From positions 173,182 to 237,181 of the forward strand of contig JAFEAE010000012.1 of the NCBI GenBank assembly GCA_018266575.1: a stretch of 64,000 nt of DNA, in the 5' to 3' direction. The stretch comes from Bacteroidota bacterium (GTDB lineage: Bacteria; Bacteroidota; Bacteroidia; Chitinophagales; Chitinophagaceae). Shown piece after piece: positions 9,388 through 19,515 of the stretch. Within the stretch, counting starts at the first letter, position 1; every line of letters begins with the position of its first letter. Both the position numbers and the translations under genes were made by a program. A model generated the notes under the pieces. That model did no database searches. It had not been told where the DNA came from and was given only the letters and a program-made list of their open reading frames with translations.

Positions 9388-10492
9388 TGACATTCCTGTA
9401 TAAGCATTGAAGCATAAATTGTTCATATTGATGGATGATCTGCTCCCAGTTGAAATTTGCTTTTATCTTTTCAAAATTGTTGGCGATCATCTGCTGCGTA
9501 ACTTTTGTATGTTGTACAGATTCGATAAGTGATGTTGTATCGCCTGCTGAACTGAAATAAAAAGCATCCTGCTGTAAAACACTTTTATTAAAAGCATTAT
9601 CATGCGCTGCTATCAGGGCTTGCGAACCCATAGCTTCCAGCAACGAAGGATTAGTTCCTCCCGTGCTATGTCCGTGAAAATAAAGAGATGAAAAATAGCA
9701 GAGGCTGTGCAACTCCTCCTCATCATAAATTGCCCCGGCAAAACGAATGCGTGTATCTTTTTTAAATTCCTGTACAAGTTGTTTACCATACGAATTGGTT
9801 GTATTGCCCACAACTAAAAATTTTTTCTTTGAATTGCTTTTTGAAAAACCCTCTAATATCATCCGGATATTGTTTTCAGGTTCCATTCGTGCGATGATCA
9901 GATAATATTCTTCCTTGATCATTTCATATTTTGTAAGAATGATTTCATCTTCAGTTGTAAATATTTTTGCACCATAAGCAATGTATTTGGTGTCGAGTTT
10001 ATATTTAGTGGAATAATAATCTTTGATTACGGGAGAGTCTGTTACATAAAAATCGCTGTAGCGCACAGCCAGTTTTTCTGCAAACAACAAAAATTTCCGG
10101 GTGGGTTTTGAATATTTTGCACGCTTCCATTCCAATCCATCCATATTAAATATTACAATACTTTTCTCCGGGAAAAGCCATCCCCATATAGAACTACTGG
10201 TATAACCCAGCATAAGGATCACGTCAAGGTTTCTCTTTCGCGAATCGATGATGCAATTAAGATCGTAAATAAATTGCCCGGCTGTTCCAAAACGATATTC
10301 GGGATCATAGCAATGAACAATGTTTACCCCGTTCCATTTTTTTTCTTTATAATAATGATTATGCGAATTGTATACAAAGACTGTATGGCCCTGAGCCACC
10401 AGCCCGCCGGAAAGTTTTTCTGCCAATCTTTCAAAACCTCCGTAATGATTTGGAATGCCCCTTGTTCCTAAAATGCCGATTCGAATGCCCAT
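9350..10492 (-). CDS. GT4-type glycosyltransferase with DUF1972 N-terminus (rhamnosyltransferase-like)
   Basis: A 380-residue retaining glycosyltransferase with the GT-B fold. The first 180 residues match the DUF1972 acceptor domain (GILGTRGIPNHYGGFERLAEKL at the very start), known from WchF/Cps2T beta-1,4-rhamnosyltransferases. The donor domain carries a GGTNPSLLEAMGS loop, the usual E-x7-E region, near 286-296. It acts in the cytoplasm on a lipid-linked sugar. Rhamnose as donor is an inference from the family. It lies 3 bp after the neighbouring glycosyltransferase. Confidence 0.85.
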   Translation of the reverse strand: MGIRIGILGTRGIPNHYGGFERLAEKLSGGLVAQGHTVFVYNSHNHYYKEKKWNGVNIVHCYDPEYRFGTAGQFIYDLNCIIDSRKRNLDVILMLGYTSSSIWGWLFPEKSIVIFNMDGLEWKRAKYSKPTRKFLLFAEKLAVRYSDFYVTDSPVIKDYYSTKYKLDTKYIAYGAKIFTTEDEIILTKYEMIKEEYYLIIARMEPENNIRMILEGFSKSNSKKKFLVVGNTTNSYGKQLVQEFKKDTRIRFAGAIYDEEELHSLCYFSSLYFHGHSTGGTNPSLLEAMGSQALIAAHDNAFNKSVLQQDAFYFSSAGDTTSLIESVQHTKVTQQMIANNFEKIKANFNWEQIIHQYEQFMLQCLYRNVNEKSFVYKRFPG

Positions 10493-10495
10493 GCG

Positions 10496-11572
10496 TTATG
10501 ATATAAGGTCGTAATACGAAGAAGCAATACGCTCTGCCGCATGCTGCCAGGTATACTGTGATAAAATTTTTTCTCTTAACCTATCCGGAAAACCTGCTTT
10601 CGCCGCATTTTCTACTGCTTTAAAAATTGATTCAGAGGAAGACGGGTCGCAATAAAACGCGTACGATTCATAATATTCTGAAGTGTATCCTTTGTTTGTG
10701 ATTACAATATTGCAGCCCATTGCAGCAGCTTCTAATGATGACAAACCGCATGTTTCAAACCAGCTTGGTAACACGTGTACGCTTGCTTTATTGTAATAAC
10801 TTAACAATGCGTGTTGTTCCAACTGTTCAATAAATGTGATGTTTGATGCGGCTATCTTTTTACATTCTTTATAATAGGAGAGTTGATTTGGTGCAGGTGC
10901 GCCAATGATGAGCAATTTATACGATGTGTTATTAATCGCTTTGATAAGATTCAATTGGTTTTTAATTCCTTCAATCCGAGCGGCACATATAACCAACGAA
11001 GGATCTTTTTTTATTGACGCATCAAAACAAAATAATTTGCAGTTTATTCCATTTGGTATTACTGTATATGCAGTACTGCAATTGTAATATTTCACTAAGG
11101 CATCATATTCTGTTTTTGAATTTGGAAAAAGCATCAAAGCGTTGTTCAATATTTTTTTGATAGATCTTTTTTGTCCATGCCACAAGTATGAAACTGACCG
11201 TATTTTGTCTTTTCTTTTTATAAACCGTGCGATTGTTTTTAAATATTCGATTTGATTGGAATAAAGATGGCGCGACAGGAACCCGTAAATTCCCCTACGA
11301 TAAAATTTATCTGCTTCGCTATAATCGATCAAAATCGTTGAAAGCACAAATGGTTTATTTGATTTGTTTATATGATATAGAATATCTGCAGGGCGTATTA
11401 TGTTGAAAAAATGCAACAGGTCATACATTGAATAATCGATGTATTGACCTGTAAGAAAAATATCTACTTCAATACCGAATTCACCGAGGTGTTTTGCTGT
11501 TTCTGTTACCTGGAACGTGTCACCTCCACGGACTGTGAATAAAGTTGACCTTGTTATAAATGCAACCTTCAT
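10496..11572 (-). CDS. Glycosyltransferase family 4 protein
   Basis: A 358-residue GT-B glycosyltransferase. The N-terminus VAFITRSTLFTVRGGDTFQV is an acceptor-domain start with a GGD loop. CAARIEGIKNQLNLIKA near 195-211 opens the donor domain, and SWFETCGLSSLEAAAMG near 272-288 is the nucleotide-sugar-binding E-x7-E motif. It is the first gene of a three-gene minus-strand set with tight spacing. Donor and acceptor sugars are unknown. Confidence 0.85.
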   Translation of the reverse strand: MKVAFITRSTLFTVRGGDTFQVTETAKHLGEFGIEVDIFLTGQYIDYSMYDLLHFFNIIRPADILYHINKSNKPFVLSTILIDYSEADKFYRRGIYGFLSRHLYSNQIEYLKTIARFIKRKDKIRSVSYLWHGQKRSIKKILNNALMLFPNSKTEYDALVKYYNCSTAYTVIPNGINCKLFCFDASIKKDPSLVICAARIEGIKNQLNLIKAINNTSYKLLIIGAPAPNQLSYYKECKKIAASNITFIEQLEQHALLSYYNKASVHVLPSWFETCGLSSLEAAAMGCNIVITNKGYTSEYYESYAFYCDPSSSESIFKAVENAAKAGFPDRLREKILSQYTWQHAAERIASSYYDLIS

Positions 11573-11728
11573 TAAACATTATGAGGTTTACTGAAATCGG
11601 ACTTGTGCTGATTATAAAAACAAACGCATCACAAAGTGCACTGGTTGCCTCCTGAAAAATTTGCCGGCGATTTATTTTATGGAAAAATTTAGTTGGCAAC
11701 CTCTCAATCTTCGGCAGCGTTTTATTGA

Positions 11729-12688
11729 ATGTATTTCGTTCGTAAAACATTTTTAGTGAATCAAACAGCAGCAAATATTGTATCCGAAGAAATAAGGCAA
11801 AGTGTTCTAAAAGCACTCGCTTATTTTGACCTGTTTAATTATCCGCTAATGGAAAGCGAGATACTTTTTTTTAGTGATTGCCAGCTTGCGAAAGAGCTGG
11901 TAAGAAACTATCTCCGGGTTTTGGTAAACGAGGGATTGATATTTCACAGCAACGGATTTTATTCATTACATAATAAACCCGAGCTTTCAGAACAGCGTGT
12001 AATACATAATGAAAATGCTGCGCAACTGTTGCCGCTGGCGCGGAGGATTTCAAATTTTTTATATCAGTTTCCCTATGTAAGGGGAATTGGCATTTCCGGT
12101 TCTTTATCAAAAAATGTCGCCACTGAAAATTCGGATATTGATTATTTCATTATCACAAAGGCGAACCGATTGTGGATAGCGAGAACGGTTATGCACCTGT
12201 ATAAAAAATTAAGCTTTTTGGTTGGCAGGGAACATTTGTATTGCATGAATTATTTTATTGATGAAACTGCGATGGAAATTGAAGAAAAAAATATTTTCAC
12301 GGCTATGGAATTGATCACTCTGCTGCCAACCTGTGGCAACGGAACGATGGATAAATTCGCTGCTGCCAATGAATGGACTGTTGGGTTTTATCCTAATTCC
12401 GGACGAAAAGAAAAAACCATGACGTTATCCCATCATTCGTTCATAAAACGGTTTATTGAAAAAATGTTCAACAATAGAACCGGCGATAAGATTGATAATT
12501 ATTTCATGCAACTCACTTTTAAACGCTGGATGAAAAAAGAAGAATTGGGAAAAAAGAACAGCAGGGGAGAACGAATGGGATTAAAGCTGGATAAACATTT
12601 TTGTAAACCAAACCCGGAGTATTTTCAGGGTAAGATTTTGTCGATGTACAGAGATAAATTAAACGAACTATACATCAGCAGGCAATAA
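11729..12688 (+). CDS. Nucleotidyltransferase-fold protein with N-terminal winged-helix region
   Basis: A 319-residue protein. Residues about 19-80 look like a winged helix (QSVLKALAYFDLFNYPL and LVNEGLIFHSNGFYSL). The catalytic core near 121-138 has the pattern G-I-S-G-S-L-S, then S-D-I-D-Y-F, the GS-x(n)-DxD signature of the pol-beta nucleotidyltransferase superfamily. It could transfer a nucleotide to a sugar, lipid or protein; the substrate is unknown. It is divergent from the glycosyltransferases at 11572 and alone on the plus strand, yet inside the glycan cluster. Confidence 0.72.
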   Translation: MYFVRKTFLVNQTAANIVSEEIRQSVLKALAYFDLFNYPLMESEILFFSDCQLAKELVRNYLRVLVNEGLIFHSNGFYSLHNKPELSEQRVIHNENAAQLLPLARRISNFLYQFPYVRGIGISGSLSKNVATENSDIDYFIITKANRLWIARTVMHLYKKLSFLVGREHLYCMNYFIDETAMEIEEKNIFTAMELITLLPTCGNGTMDKFAAANEWTVGFYPNSGRKEKTMTLSHHSFIKRFIEKMFNNRTGDKIDNYFMQLTFKRWMKKEELGKKNSRGERMGLKLDKHFCKPNPEYFQGKILSMYRDKLNELYISRQ

Positions 12689-12706
12689 TTATAGCAATTA
12701 TTTTTT
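12684..12706. terminator. A+T-rich hairpin between convergent genes
   Basis: AATAATT and AATTATT form a 7-bp stem with a 5-base loop, followed by Ts. It overlaps the stop of the nucleotidyltransferase gene and lies in the 9-bp gap before the facing methyltransferase. The stem is weak. Confidence 0.45.
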
Positions 12707-13519
12707 CCGGAAAGAAATGATATAATAATCACCAATCGATCTCCAGGGGAACTTGTTTTTCAAAATAGTTTCTTTCTTTTTCAGGAATTCAAATAAACGC
12801 GGATATTTTTCTCCAAAATGTTCAATATACGATGGAGGAACGATCGTGCATAAGCCTTCGATATTTTGTATTTCGTATTTGTTTTTGATCCTTTTTTTTA
12901 TGTAAGACGGATTGAAATACCAGCATTTGAAAAACACGCCTTCGATATGTGCTTTTCTTCCGCGAGTACCAAACCATCTTCTTGTAGCAGTTTTGAATTT
13001 TCCTTTTGCAATCAATAACGTTTCCCAGAGGCAAAATTTTGGTAACAATACCAACACAACGGTTCCCCGGGGTTTTAGTAATGCATCAAAAGATGTTAAT
13101 ACTTTATCCAACTCGTTGGTACAATTCAATCCTGCAAAATTGGAAAATATCAGATCGTACGGGCCTTTTCGTTCTAATTGTTCAAGATTTGTGTAAGAAC
13201 ATAATTTACAACTGACGCGTTCTTCCAAATGATTTTTTTTGATCTTTTCTTTTAATAACTCTTGCATCCCTTCTGAACTATCTGTTGCGTGAACGATATG
13301 CCCATGCTTTGCAAAAAACACTGCATCTTCACCTGTGCCGCAATTCAGTTCGAGAATGCTGCAGTTTGGTGATAACAATCCAGATACATGATTTCTTACT
13401 CGCTCCCTTTTGTATTGTATGATTTTATCTTCCGAATATATCGCATCAAAGATTGCAGATTGCCTGGTGAATGCATTTGCTACGGATATCTCATTCATAT
13501 TTTCATGCAAGAGGCTCAT
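12698..13519 (-). CDS. Class I SAM-dependent methyltransferase
   Basis: A 273-residue Rossmann-fold methyltransferase. Motif I is LELNCGTGEDAVFFA near 57-71, with ATDSSEGM as the motif II acidic loop and YDLIFSNFAGLNC as motif IV. The C-terminal third, with FFKCWYFNPSYIKKRI, probably recognises the substrate. Its ATG overlaps the stop of the upstream radical SAM gene by 4 bp, so the two are probably co-translated and may act in sequence. The substrate is unknown; a glycan or lipid in this cluster is likely. Confidence 0.83.
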   Translation of the reverse strand: MSLLHENMNEISVANAFTRQSAIFDAIYSEDKIIQYKRERVRNHVSGLLSPNCSILELNCGTGEDAVFFAKHGHIVHATDSSEGMQELLKEKIKKNHLEERVSCKLCSYTNLEQLERKGPYDLIFSNFAGLNCTNELDKVLTSFDALLKPRGTVVLVLLPKFCLWETLLIAKGKFKTATRRWFGTRGRKAHIEGVFFKCWYFNPSYIKKRIKNKYEIQNIEGLCTIVPPSYIEHFGEKYPRLFEFLKKKETILKNKFPWRSIGDYYIISFRKK

Positions 13520-14979
13520 GATAATTTCTCGAATTGTTTCATTTTAATTTTTTCAAATAGCACAAGCGGAATGAAATAGAAAAAAGAAAGTGCTTTTTTT
13601 ATTCCGGCTATATTTATTTTTTTTGGATGAAGGAAAATATTTTTCAGGAACCCTAATGCAAGATGTTTGCGGTAATTGACGTGTACATAATTATGCAACT
13701 GCTTGTAAAACGCAGGCTGGTAAATATTTTTGAACATTAGTGCAAGTTCATTGGAATCTGTCCAGTTAGCTTTTTGCGCCAGCTCTGCTTTTACGTTTTC
13801 AAAAAAAGCGGTTCCGGGTAAAGGATAAGAAACAGAAATGCCGATCTCGTAAGGCAAAAGATCGTTTATCATTCCTATTGTTTTTTTAATATCCTCTTTC
13901 GTTTCGCCGGGATAACCAAACTGAATAAAGAATGATGGTTTGATATTGTACTTTTTCAGCAGTTGTGCTGAAATATAAATCTGTTCAACCGTTGTGCCTT
14001 TATCCATTGCATCTAATATTTTTTGCGAACCGCTTTCTGCACCCATCCAGATATTTTCACAACCGGCACGTGCAAGGTCGCTGATGAAATTTTCTTGTAG
14101 TAAAAGGTCTGCACGGCATTGGATTTTAAATTTAATTTCCAGGTTTTCTTTTTCTAAACAATTGGCAAAATCCCTTACCCATCCGGGTTTCAGGCCGAAT
14201 ATATCATCGCAGAACCAGATATGGCCGAACAGGAATTTTTCTTTCAACAATTTTATTTCCTGTACCACATTTTCCGGCGACCGTGAATTATAACGGTTAC
14301 CATAGATTGGTTTTGCACACCAGTTGCATTTGAAAGGGCAACCACGTGTTGTTGCAAGATTGATGGAAAAATATCCTGCATTTTTTATCCATGAATTACG
14401 ATAGGGCCCGATATCTATCAAATCCCATGCAGGCAACGGTAACGAATCTAAATCTTTCAAAACATTTCTTCTCACAGTTTTTACAACTGCTCCATCTTGT
14501 AAAAAAACAATACCAGGAATATGTAAATGACTGCTTTCATTTTTACTAATCGCATTGATTAATTCAAGCAAGGTAATTTCAGCCTCACCTAATAAAATGA
14601 AGTCTGCGCCTTGTTCAAGATATTCCTGGTAATGATCTATTGAATCGGAACTTGATACGATTACAATGCATCCTTTTTCCTTTGCATGACGGATTATTTT
14701 AAAAGCAGCTTCACGCATATTGGTGAGGCACATTTTTGTGAGGTAGTTAAATCCGTCGTCATACAACACGAAAAATTCCGGGATATTTTTTTCTACAGCA
14801 GCGATGATTTCATTCGGGCCGTCGGCAAACATACTGTCTGCGAGGCTCACATGATAACCGTTTTCACGCATTAACGCAGCTGCATATAAAGTACCCAATG
14901 GAGGATAGGGTAGCCCGATTTTCCATTGCTTTGGGTCAAAGCGGAGAAAATATGAATGGGAGAATAAAATGTTTTGCAA
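13516..14979 (-). CDS. B12-binding-domain radical SAM protein
   Basis: A 487-residue protein. The first 180 residues resemble a cobalamin-binding domain (PPLGTLYAAALMRENGYHVSLAD, then ADFILLGEAEITLLELI), and the cluster-binding motif CPFKCNWC lies near residues 215-222. The radical SAM barrel continues with IWFCDDIFG and MGAESGSQKILDAMDKGT. Relatives methylate or rearrange unactivated carbons in lipids and natural products. The start is TTG (14979): no ATG exists before the conserved N-terminus. It is co-translated with the downstream methyltransferase. Confidence 0.87.
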   Translation of the reverse strand: MQNILFSHSYFLRFDPKQWKIGLPYPPLGTLYAAALMRENGYHVSLADSMFADGPNEIIAAVEKNIPEFFVLYDDGFNYLTKMCLTNMREAAFKIIRHAKEKGCIVIVSSSDSIDHYQEYLEQGADFILLGEAEITLLELINAISKNESSHLHIPGIVFLQDGAVVKTVRRNVLKDLDSLPLPAWDLIDIGPYRNSWIKNAGYFSINLATTRGCPFKCNWCAKPIYGNRYNSRSPENVVQEIKLLKEKFLFGHIWFCDDIFGLKPGWVRDFANCLEKENLEIKFKIQCRADLLLQENFISDLARAGCENIWMGAESGSQKILDAMDKGTTVEQIYISAQLLKKYNIKPSFFIQFGYPGETKEDIKKTIGMINDLLPYEIGISVSYPLPGTAFFENVKAELAQKANWTDSNELALMFKNIYQPAFYKQLHNYVHVNYRKHLALGFLKNIFLHPKKINIAGIKKALSFFYFIPLVLFEKIKMKQFEKLS

Positions 14980-15020
14980 ATAATTCTTCTGTTTGTATTA
15001 TAAAACGCGGCAAAAACACT

Positions 15021-16151
15021 TCAGGTTGCCATTCTAATATTCTGATGCCCTTGAGAAAGCTTTTTTATGAGCGCAATTAAAACAAACAGGTAATAATATA
15101 AATAAAACCTGTCGGCAATTACAGGCTGTAAACAAAAGCGTATGAAAATACCAGCCGTCAATGAAATTATAAGAAGTTCTTCTGCCTTGAATGTTATCTT
15201 TTTTGCTGACCAGTTAAGATTGAGGAACAAAGCCGATGCTAATAGCAAAAAAAGAATAACGTTTGAAAAAAATAAGCCCGTCCTGATTTGTGATTGTATA
15301 ATGGCAAAATAATTTTCAAAAGAAAATGAAGAATGAATATTGTATTCCGGGTTTAAATGGCTCATAAAAGAGGGGAAATAAAATATATTCCATTGATATT
15401 TTGTCGCGCTGTACGCAACCAGCAAATATGCTATACATAATGCCAATACGAATAACGAGCCTGTTTTCAAAGGAATCTTTTTCCGGTCATTTTTAATGAA
15501 CATAAACGAAGAAACAAAACATACTGCAGGGATAATGTTATCAAGCCTTGCAAAAACGGATAACAATAAAAAGATAAAAGAAATATATACTGATCCTTTC
15601 TCAAGGAGAAAATAAAAAGCGGTTAGTAGTAAAAATGAAGCAAGGCAGTCCGGTGTGGAAAGGTTTGCGGTTGCGGTGAGCGGCTGAATAAGCATAACTG
15701 ATAAACAAAGAAATGGCGTTATGAAAAACGAGATATATTTTTTCAACCATGCAAAAAGTAAAATGCCTGTTAAAAAATAACTTATCACTGAAGGCAAGAG
15801 AACAGCGTGTGTTAGCGAGAAACCTGTTTTATACGCACAATAAGCAAATAAAGTGTATAATGGTTTTATAATATAATATGGTAGCTGATCTTTTAAATAA
15901 GTTGCATTTTCTGCACAACGTTTTCGCAATTCAATATTTCCATCTGTCAACAATTGGTAGTTATTGTTTGGGGTTTCTAGCTTAATTGTGTTATAAACAA
16001 AGTTATGCGCATCAGTGATTTTGGCTCCATCATACGATGCAACAATTGTCATATAAGGAATCATATCCCAGTTGAATTCCTGGCTTTTAAATTCCCGGGC
16101 AGCAAGAAGTGCAATGCATATTGTGTATATGAAAAAAAGAATTTTCTTCAT
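15021..16151 (-). CDS. Polytopic membrane protein, possibly a GT-C-like transferase
   Basis: A 376-residue protein with about ten hydrophobic spans. After the first span a hydrophilic loop starts FNWDMIPYMTIVASYDGAKITDAHNF, an arrangement recalling the catalytic first loop of GT-C glycosyltransferases, with acidic Asp residues present. It ends in a basic tail. The 4-bp start/stop overlap with the GT39-type gene upstream (16148-16151) ties the two together. GT-C activity is inferred from topology and neighbourhood, not from a firm motif. Confidence 0.6.
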   Translation of the reverse strand: MKKILFFIYTICIALLAAREFKSQEFNWDMIPYMTIVASYDGAKITDAHNFVYNTIKLETPNNNYQLLTDGNIELRKRCAENATYLKDQLPYYIIKPLYTLFAYCAYKTGFSLTHAVLLPSVISYFLTGILLFAWLKKYISFFITPFLCLSVMLIQPLTATANLSTPDCLASFLLLTAFYFLLEKGSVYISFIFLLLSVFARLDNIIPAVCFVSSFMFIKNDRKKIPLKTGSLFVLALCIAYLLVAYSATKYQWNIFYFPSFMSHLNPEYNIHSSFSFENYFAIIQSQIRTGLFFSNVILFLLLASALFLNLNWSAKKITFKAEELLIISLTAGIFIRFCLQPVIADRFYLYYYLFVLIALIKKLSQGHQNIRMAT

Positions 16152-17680
16152 TTTGATAATGAAATATTCTGAACAGATATATGTTTTCTTTCGTAAACTT
16201 TGTAGCCATATAAATTTTGTACCTGATAATATTCCGTTGCGGCCAGTTGAGCAATAAATTTTCTTATGTCTGCACTCACATAAACCGAATACTCGGGAAA
16301 GTTTGGTATTGCAATCATGAAGGGTTTATTATGATCTAATTCTTCAAAAAGCCTTTGTTTTGCTGTTGGCGTTTGTGTGACATTGAAATAGATAGTCGGG
16401 GAAATTCTTTCTGAATATGCCTGCGAAATAGCGCCATATCCTGCAATCAGCACTTTATCATTTGAAGTTGTGTTCGAACGGATCCACAAACCAAATTCTT
16501 TCTTTCCGTTTTCATCGGGTTGAGTATTGGTATTTTGTTCTGCGTTGGTTTTTACGTTTTCGTGGTTCAAAAAAATATCTTTTAAAACAAGGATAGGTTC
16601 TGTTGTTTCTGGAAAAAATAGGAGGACAGTTATTATAACAGTTGACGCGGTTGATATTTTATATCGGTTTGTAAGTAATGTGAGAATAAATGCCGTCAGT
16701 AAAGACAATTGCGGGAGGAGGTTTTTGAAATGTTGATTTGAATAAAGACCGATTATGCTAATGCCGATAAATTCGCAAGCAAGCCAGGGAACAATACTCT
16801 TATTAATTCTTCTGCTCAAAAAAGAAAAAATCAGAACAGGCAAAAACAATAGTAATTGAGATTTCAGGAAATGACCTGCAAGGCTGTTTATGCGCCAATG
16901 GAGGGAATGATCTGTTACTGCTCCAACTGTGAAATTATCGGCGAGCATATTAGTATAAAGATCATAAGGTTGAATCCCGCAAAAATAAAAAGCAACAATT
17001 AGTATTGTGATCGGTACCATCATTCCCAATAAAAAAATGAAAGCATTCCTTTTTCCCCCGATCAAATGAATAATTATAGCTAATGCGCTAAGACATGCAG
17101 TGAACCTGAATGCGACAGCTATACCGCATAATATTGCACTTAAGAAAATATCGTTATTTTTTTGTGCAGCGATTGCAAAATAAAATGCGGCTATGCTTAA
17201 TGCAATTGAAAAAGTTTCAGTATAGGAAACATACTTTCCGCCGGTGGCATGCCATAACAACGATAACCCGTAAACCAGTGTAGCAAATAAACCTGCTTTT
17301 CTTCCTGCATAATATTCTGCGATCTTACATACAAAAAATATTCCTGCTGATTGAAAAAAAATACCAATCACTCTCGGGAACCAATAATTCACCCCGAATA
17401 ATTTATCTGAAAAACCAAATAAGGCAAAAATCAATGGCGATTTATTATCAATTCCACCGCTATAGGGTTGCAATCCATTGCGAAACCAGTTCCTTCCGAT
17501 ATATTGCCACATCGCTTCGTCAAAAGATAAGGTTCGCTGAAAGGTTAAGAATGTAACTGCAATTTGTAATAAAGCAAATGCAAGCAACAGATACGCCACC
17601 GGTATTATAGAAACAGCCCTTTGATTTGCTTCTATAGGATTAGCAGCAAATGGTTTTGTTTGTGTAAAAAAAGTTTCCAA
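16148..17680 (-). CDS. GT39-family (ArnT/PMT-like) membrane glycosyltransferase
   Basis: A 510-residue polytopic enzyme using polyprenyl-phosphate sugar on the periplasmic side. After the first span lies TLSFDEAMWQYIGRNW, with the Asp-Glu pair of the GT-C catalytic loop, then GLQPYSGGIDNKSPLIFALFG, the typical GT39 second motif. About eleven further spans follow, then a C-terminal soluble domain (near 395-510) with IRSNTTSNDKVLIAGYG. The start is TTG at 17680, with no alternative ATG nearby. It is followed by the smaller membrane protein in a 4-bp overlap. Confidence 0.83.
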   Translation of the reverse strand: METFFTQTKPFAANPIEANQRAVSIIPVAYLLLAFALLQIAVTFLTFQRTLSFDEAMWQYIGRNWFRNGLQPYSGGIDNKSPLIFALFGFSDKLFGVNYWFPRVIGIFFQSAGIFFVCKIAEYYAGRKAGLFATLVYGLSLLWHATGGKYVSYTETFSIALSIAAFYFAIAAQKNNDIFLSAILCGIAVAFRFTACLSALAIIIHLIGGKRNAFIFLLGMMVPITILIVAFYFCGIQPYDLYTNMLADNFTVGAVTDHSLHWRINSLAGHFLKSQLLLFLPVLIFSFLSRRINKSIVPWLACEFIGISIIGLYSNQHFKNLLPQLSLLTAFILTLLTNRYKISTASTVIITVLLFFPETTEPILVLKDIFLNHENVKTNAEQNTNTQPDENGKKEFGLWIRSNTTSNDKVLIAGYGAISQAYSERISPTIYFNVTQTPTAKQRLFEELDHNKPFMIAIPNFPEYSVYVSADIRKFIAQLAATEYYQVQNLYGYKVYERKHISVQNISLSK

Positions 17681-17684
17681 TAGT

Positions 17685-18734
17685 TTAGCTGTTATTGAAA
17701 TTTATGTGCAATGGCAAATTCAAATAGCAAACACATTTTTTACAAATGTTGTTTGTATCCATATCGATTGATTGCCTGAAATACATTCCTTTTTCGCCAT
17801 TCAGTATTTCGTCAAATTTATCGTCGTGAATATTGCCAATACTTTCATGAAAAAAACAAGGGCGCACAGTACCGTCGGCTTCAATTACGGCAGAAACCCA
17901 GGGTGCATTACATTTTTTGTAAGGAAAAGGATTTAGTTTGTAGAATGCTGAGTAGTATAAATATATCTTCTCTAATTTCTCTGCAGGTTCAGCAATAAAA
18001 TGTGTTGCCAATTCACTGCTATATTTTGTTTTGATTGCTTCGATGATATTTTTCAGCAAAGGCAATTCCTCTTTCCCTAATAAAATTTCATCTTGCCTCG
18101 ATGCGTTCCATAATACTTCGCGGTTGAAAGCATGGCTGCTTACATCTGCCGGTAAAAAACTGATTTGGTTTAATTGCAGGGTTTTTGCAGATTCAATAAT
18201 TGATATCCACGATTGATAATTGAGTTTATGAATCACCGTTCTTGCTGTGATCTTATAATGAGGGTTAATAGCCCTGATTGCTTGTATTCCTTCCTTGATC
18301 TTTATAAAGGCGCCCGGAATATTTCGTATGGTATCATGCAACGCTTCATCTCCGTCAATAGAAATAATAATATCGTTTACCCATTGTGTTAACTGCTGTG
18401 CATTTCTTTTCAATGTTAATCCTGTGGATAACAATGAAACATTTATCTTTTCTTTTCTCAATATCTCACAGAAGCGGAAAAAGTTTGGGTGCAAGGTTGC
18501 TTCGCCGCCGGACATAACAACCTGTTGGGTGCCAAATTTTTTGAATGATGACAGTAATCCGTAAACATCGTCTTCACTCAATTGCTTCAGGTTCTTATTA
18601 TCTTTCCAGATATCACACATCACGCAACGGCAATTGCAGGCGCTGTGCGGCATTAATATCACTACGGGTAATGCGGATATTTTATTTGTTTGTAAGGTTT
18701 TTAGTCGTTTATATGTGTACGTTAGTGATTGCAA
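17685..18734 (-). CDS. Radical SAM protein with SPASM-like C-terminal cysteines
   Basis: A 349-residue radical SAM enzyme. Cluster motif C-x3-C-x2-C is seen in SACNCRCVMCDIW near residues 33-41, VVMSGGEATLHPNFF gives the SAM-binding GGE, and the C-terminus has CNAPWVSAVIEADGTVRPCFF plus NNICKKCVCYLNLP, cysteines that fit a twitch/SPASM auxiliary cluster. Such proteins modify peptides, or serve as sugar and lipid dehydrogenases or epimerases. The start is TTG at 18734. It lies 8 bp after a methyltransferase gene, suggesting a linked modification step. Confidence 0.85.
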   Translation of the reverse strand: MQSLTYTYKRLKTLQTNKISALPVVILMPHSACNCRCVMCDIWKDNKNLKQLSEDDVYGLLSSFKKFGTQQVVMSGGEATLHPNFFRFCEILRKEKINVSLLSTGLTLKRNAQQLTQWVNDIIISIDGDEALHDTIRNIPGAFIKIKEGIQAIRAINPHYKITARTVIHKLNYQSWISIIESAKTLQLNQISFLPADVSSHAFNREVLWNASRQDEILLGKEELPLLKNIIEAIKTKYSSELATHFIAEPAEKLEKIYLYYSAFYKLNPFPYKKCNAPWVSAVIEADGTVRPCFFHESIGNIHDDKFDEILNGEKGMYFRQSIDMDTNNICKKCVCYLNLPLHINFNNS

Positions 18735-18741
18735 TCTGCGG

Positions 18742-19506
18742 TTATTTTTTTATACATACCCAATAAAAGGGGTTTTTGTTTGCAGAGAAACGATGAAACA
18801 TAAAACGCGGGTTGCGCAAAATCGTATGATTGAATGCCTGTAATTCGTTAATGCAATGATGGTGATAATACTCTGACATTTCAGGAAAGCCAAGCGAAAA
18901 ATAATATTCTTCTGTTCTTCTTCTTGCAGCTTCCAGTTCAATCTGCCTGTAAAAATGTGAATCTATAATATGTATTTCTCCGTTTGCATTCAACTGCTGC
19001 ATGCAGGTATGAATGAGTTTTCTCAGGGAGCGGAAATATTGAATGGATGCAGCAAATAAAATGATATCGAATTTTGATGCAGCAGGAAGCCCTTCGGAAA
19101 CATCTCCATATACAAAACGCAAATGCTGGTTGTGGTTGAACACACGTGCAGCCTGTTGCAACTCTGTAAAATTTACATCCATACCCGTAACTTCTGCGCC
19201 GGGTATTCTTGACAATGCATGCGCAAGCCATCCATTGCCGCAACCCGCGTCGAGTATATCCAATCTTTTTTTCTTTGCTGCAAAATAGCCTGTCAACCGC
19301 TGCATCGACCGTTTTCGTATACGCCATTCATGATAATGTGTATGCGAAGATTTGATATCCGGCAACCGTTCTACTTCTTCATCGCTGTACAAGCGGTTTT
19401 CAATTTGCCGTACTGTAATATATTTTTTTTCGAAAAGAAGGTTGCGTTGTTTTGCGCTGCCTTCAAAATTTATGTTTGTCAATATGGACGAATCTGGTAA
19501 ACTCAT
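18742..19506 (-). CDS. Class I SAM-dependent methyltransferase
   Basis: A 254-residue methyltransferase with motif I LDILDAGCGNGWLAHAL near 83-99, motif II VTGMDVN near 109-115 and motif IV FDIILFAASIQYF near 145-157. The extended N-terminus (residues 1-70) carries IKSSHTHYHEWRIRKRSMQRL, a helical substrate-cap-like segment. It sits between two radical SAM genes with gaps of 8 and 9 bp, so all three are probably one transcript. Confidence 0.83.
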   Translation of the reverse strand: MSLPDSSILTNINFEGSAKQRNLLFEKKYITVRQIENRLYSDEEVERLPDIKSSHTHYHEWRIRKRSMQRLTGYFAAKKKRLDILDAGCGNGWLAHALSRIPGAEVTGMDVNFTELQQAARVFNHNQHLRFVYGDVSEGLPAASKFDIILFAASIQYFRSLRKLIHTCMQQLNANGEIHIIDSHFYRQIELEAARRRTEEYYFSLGFPEMSEYYHHHCINELQAFNHTILRNPRFMFHRFSANKNPFYWVCIKK

Positions 19507-19515
19507 TTTTTTATA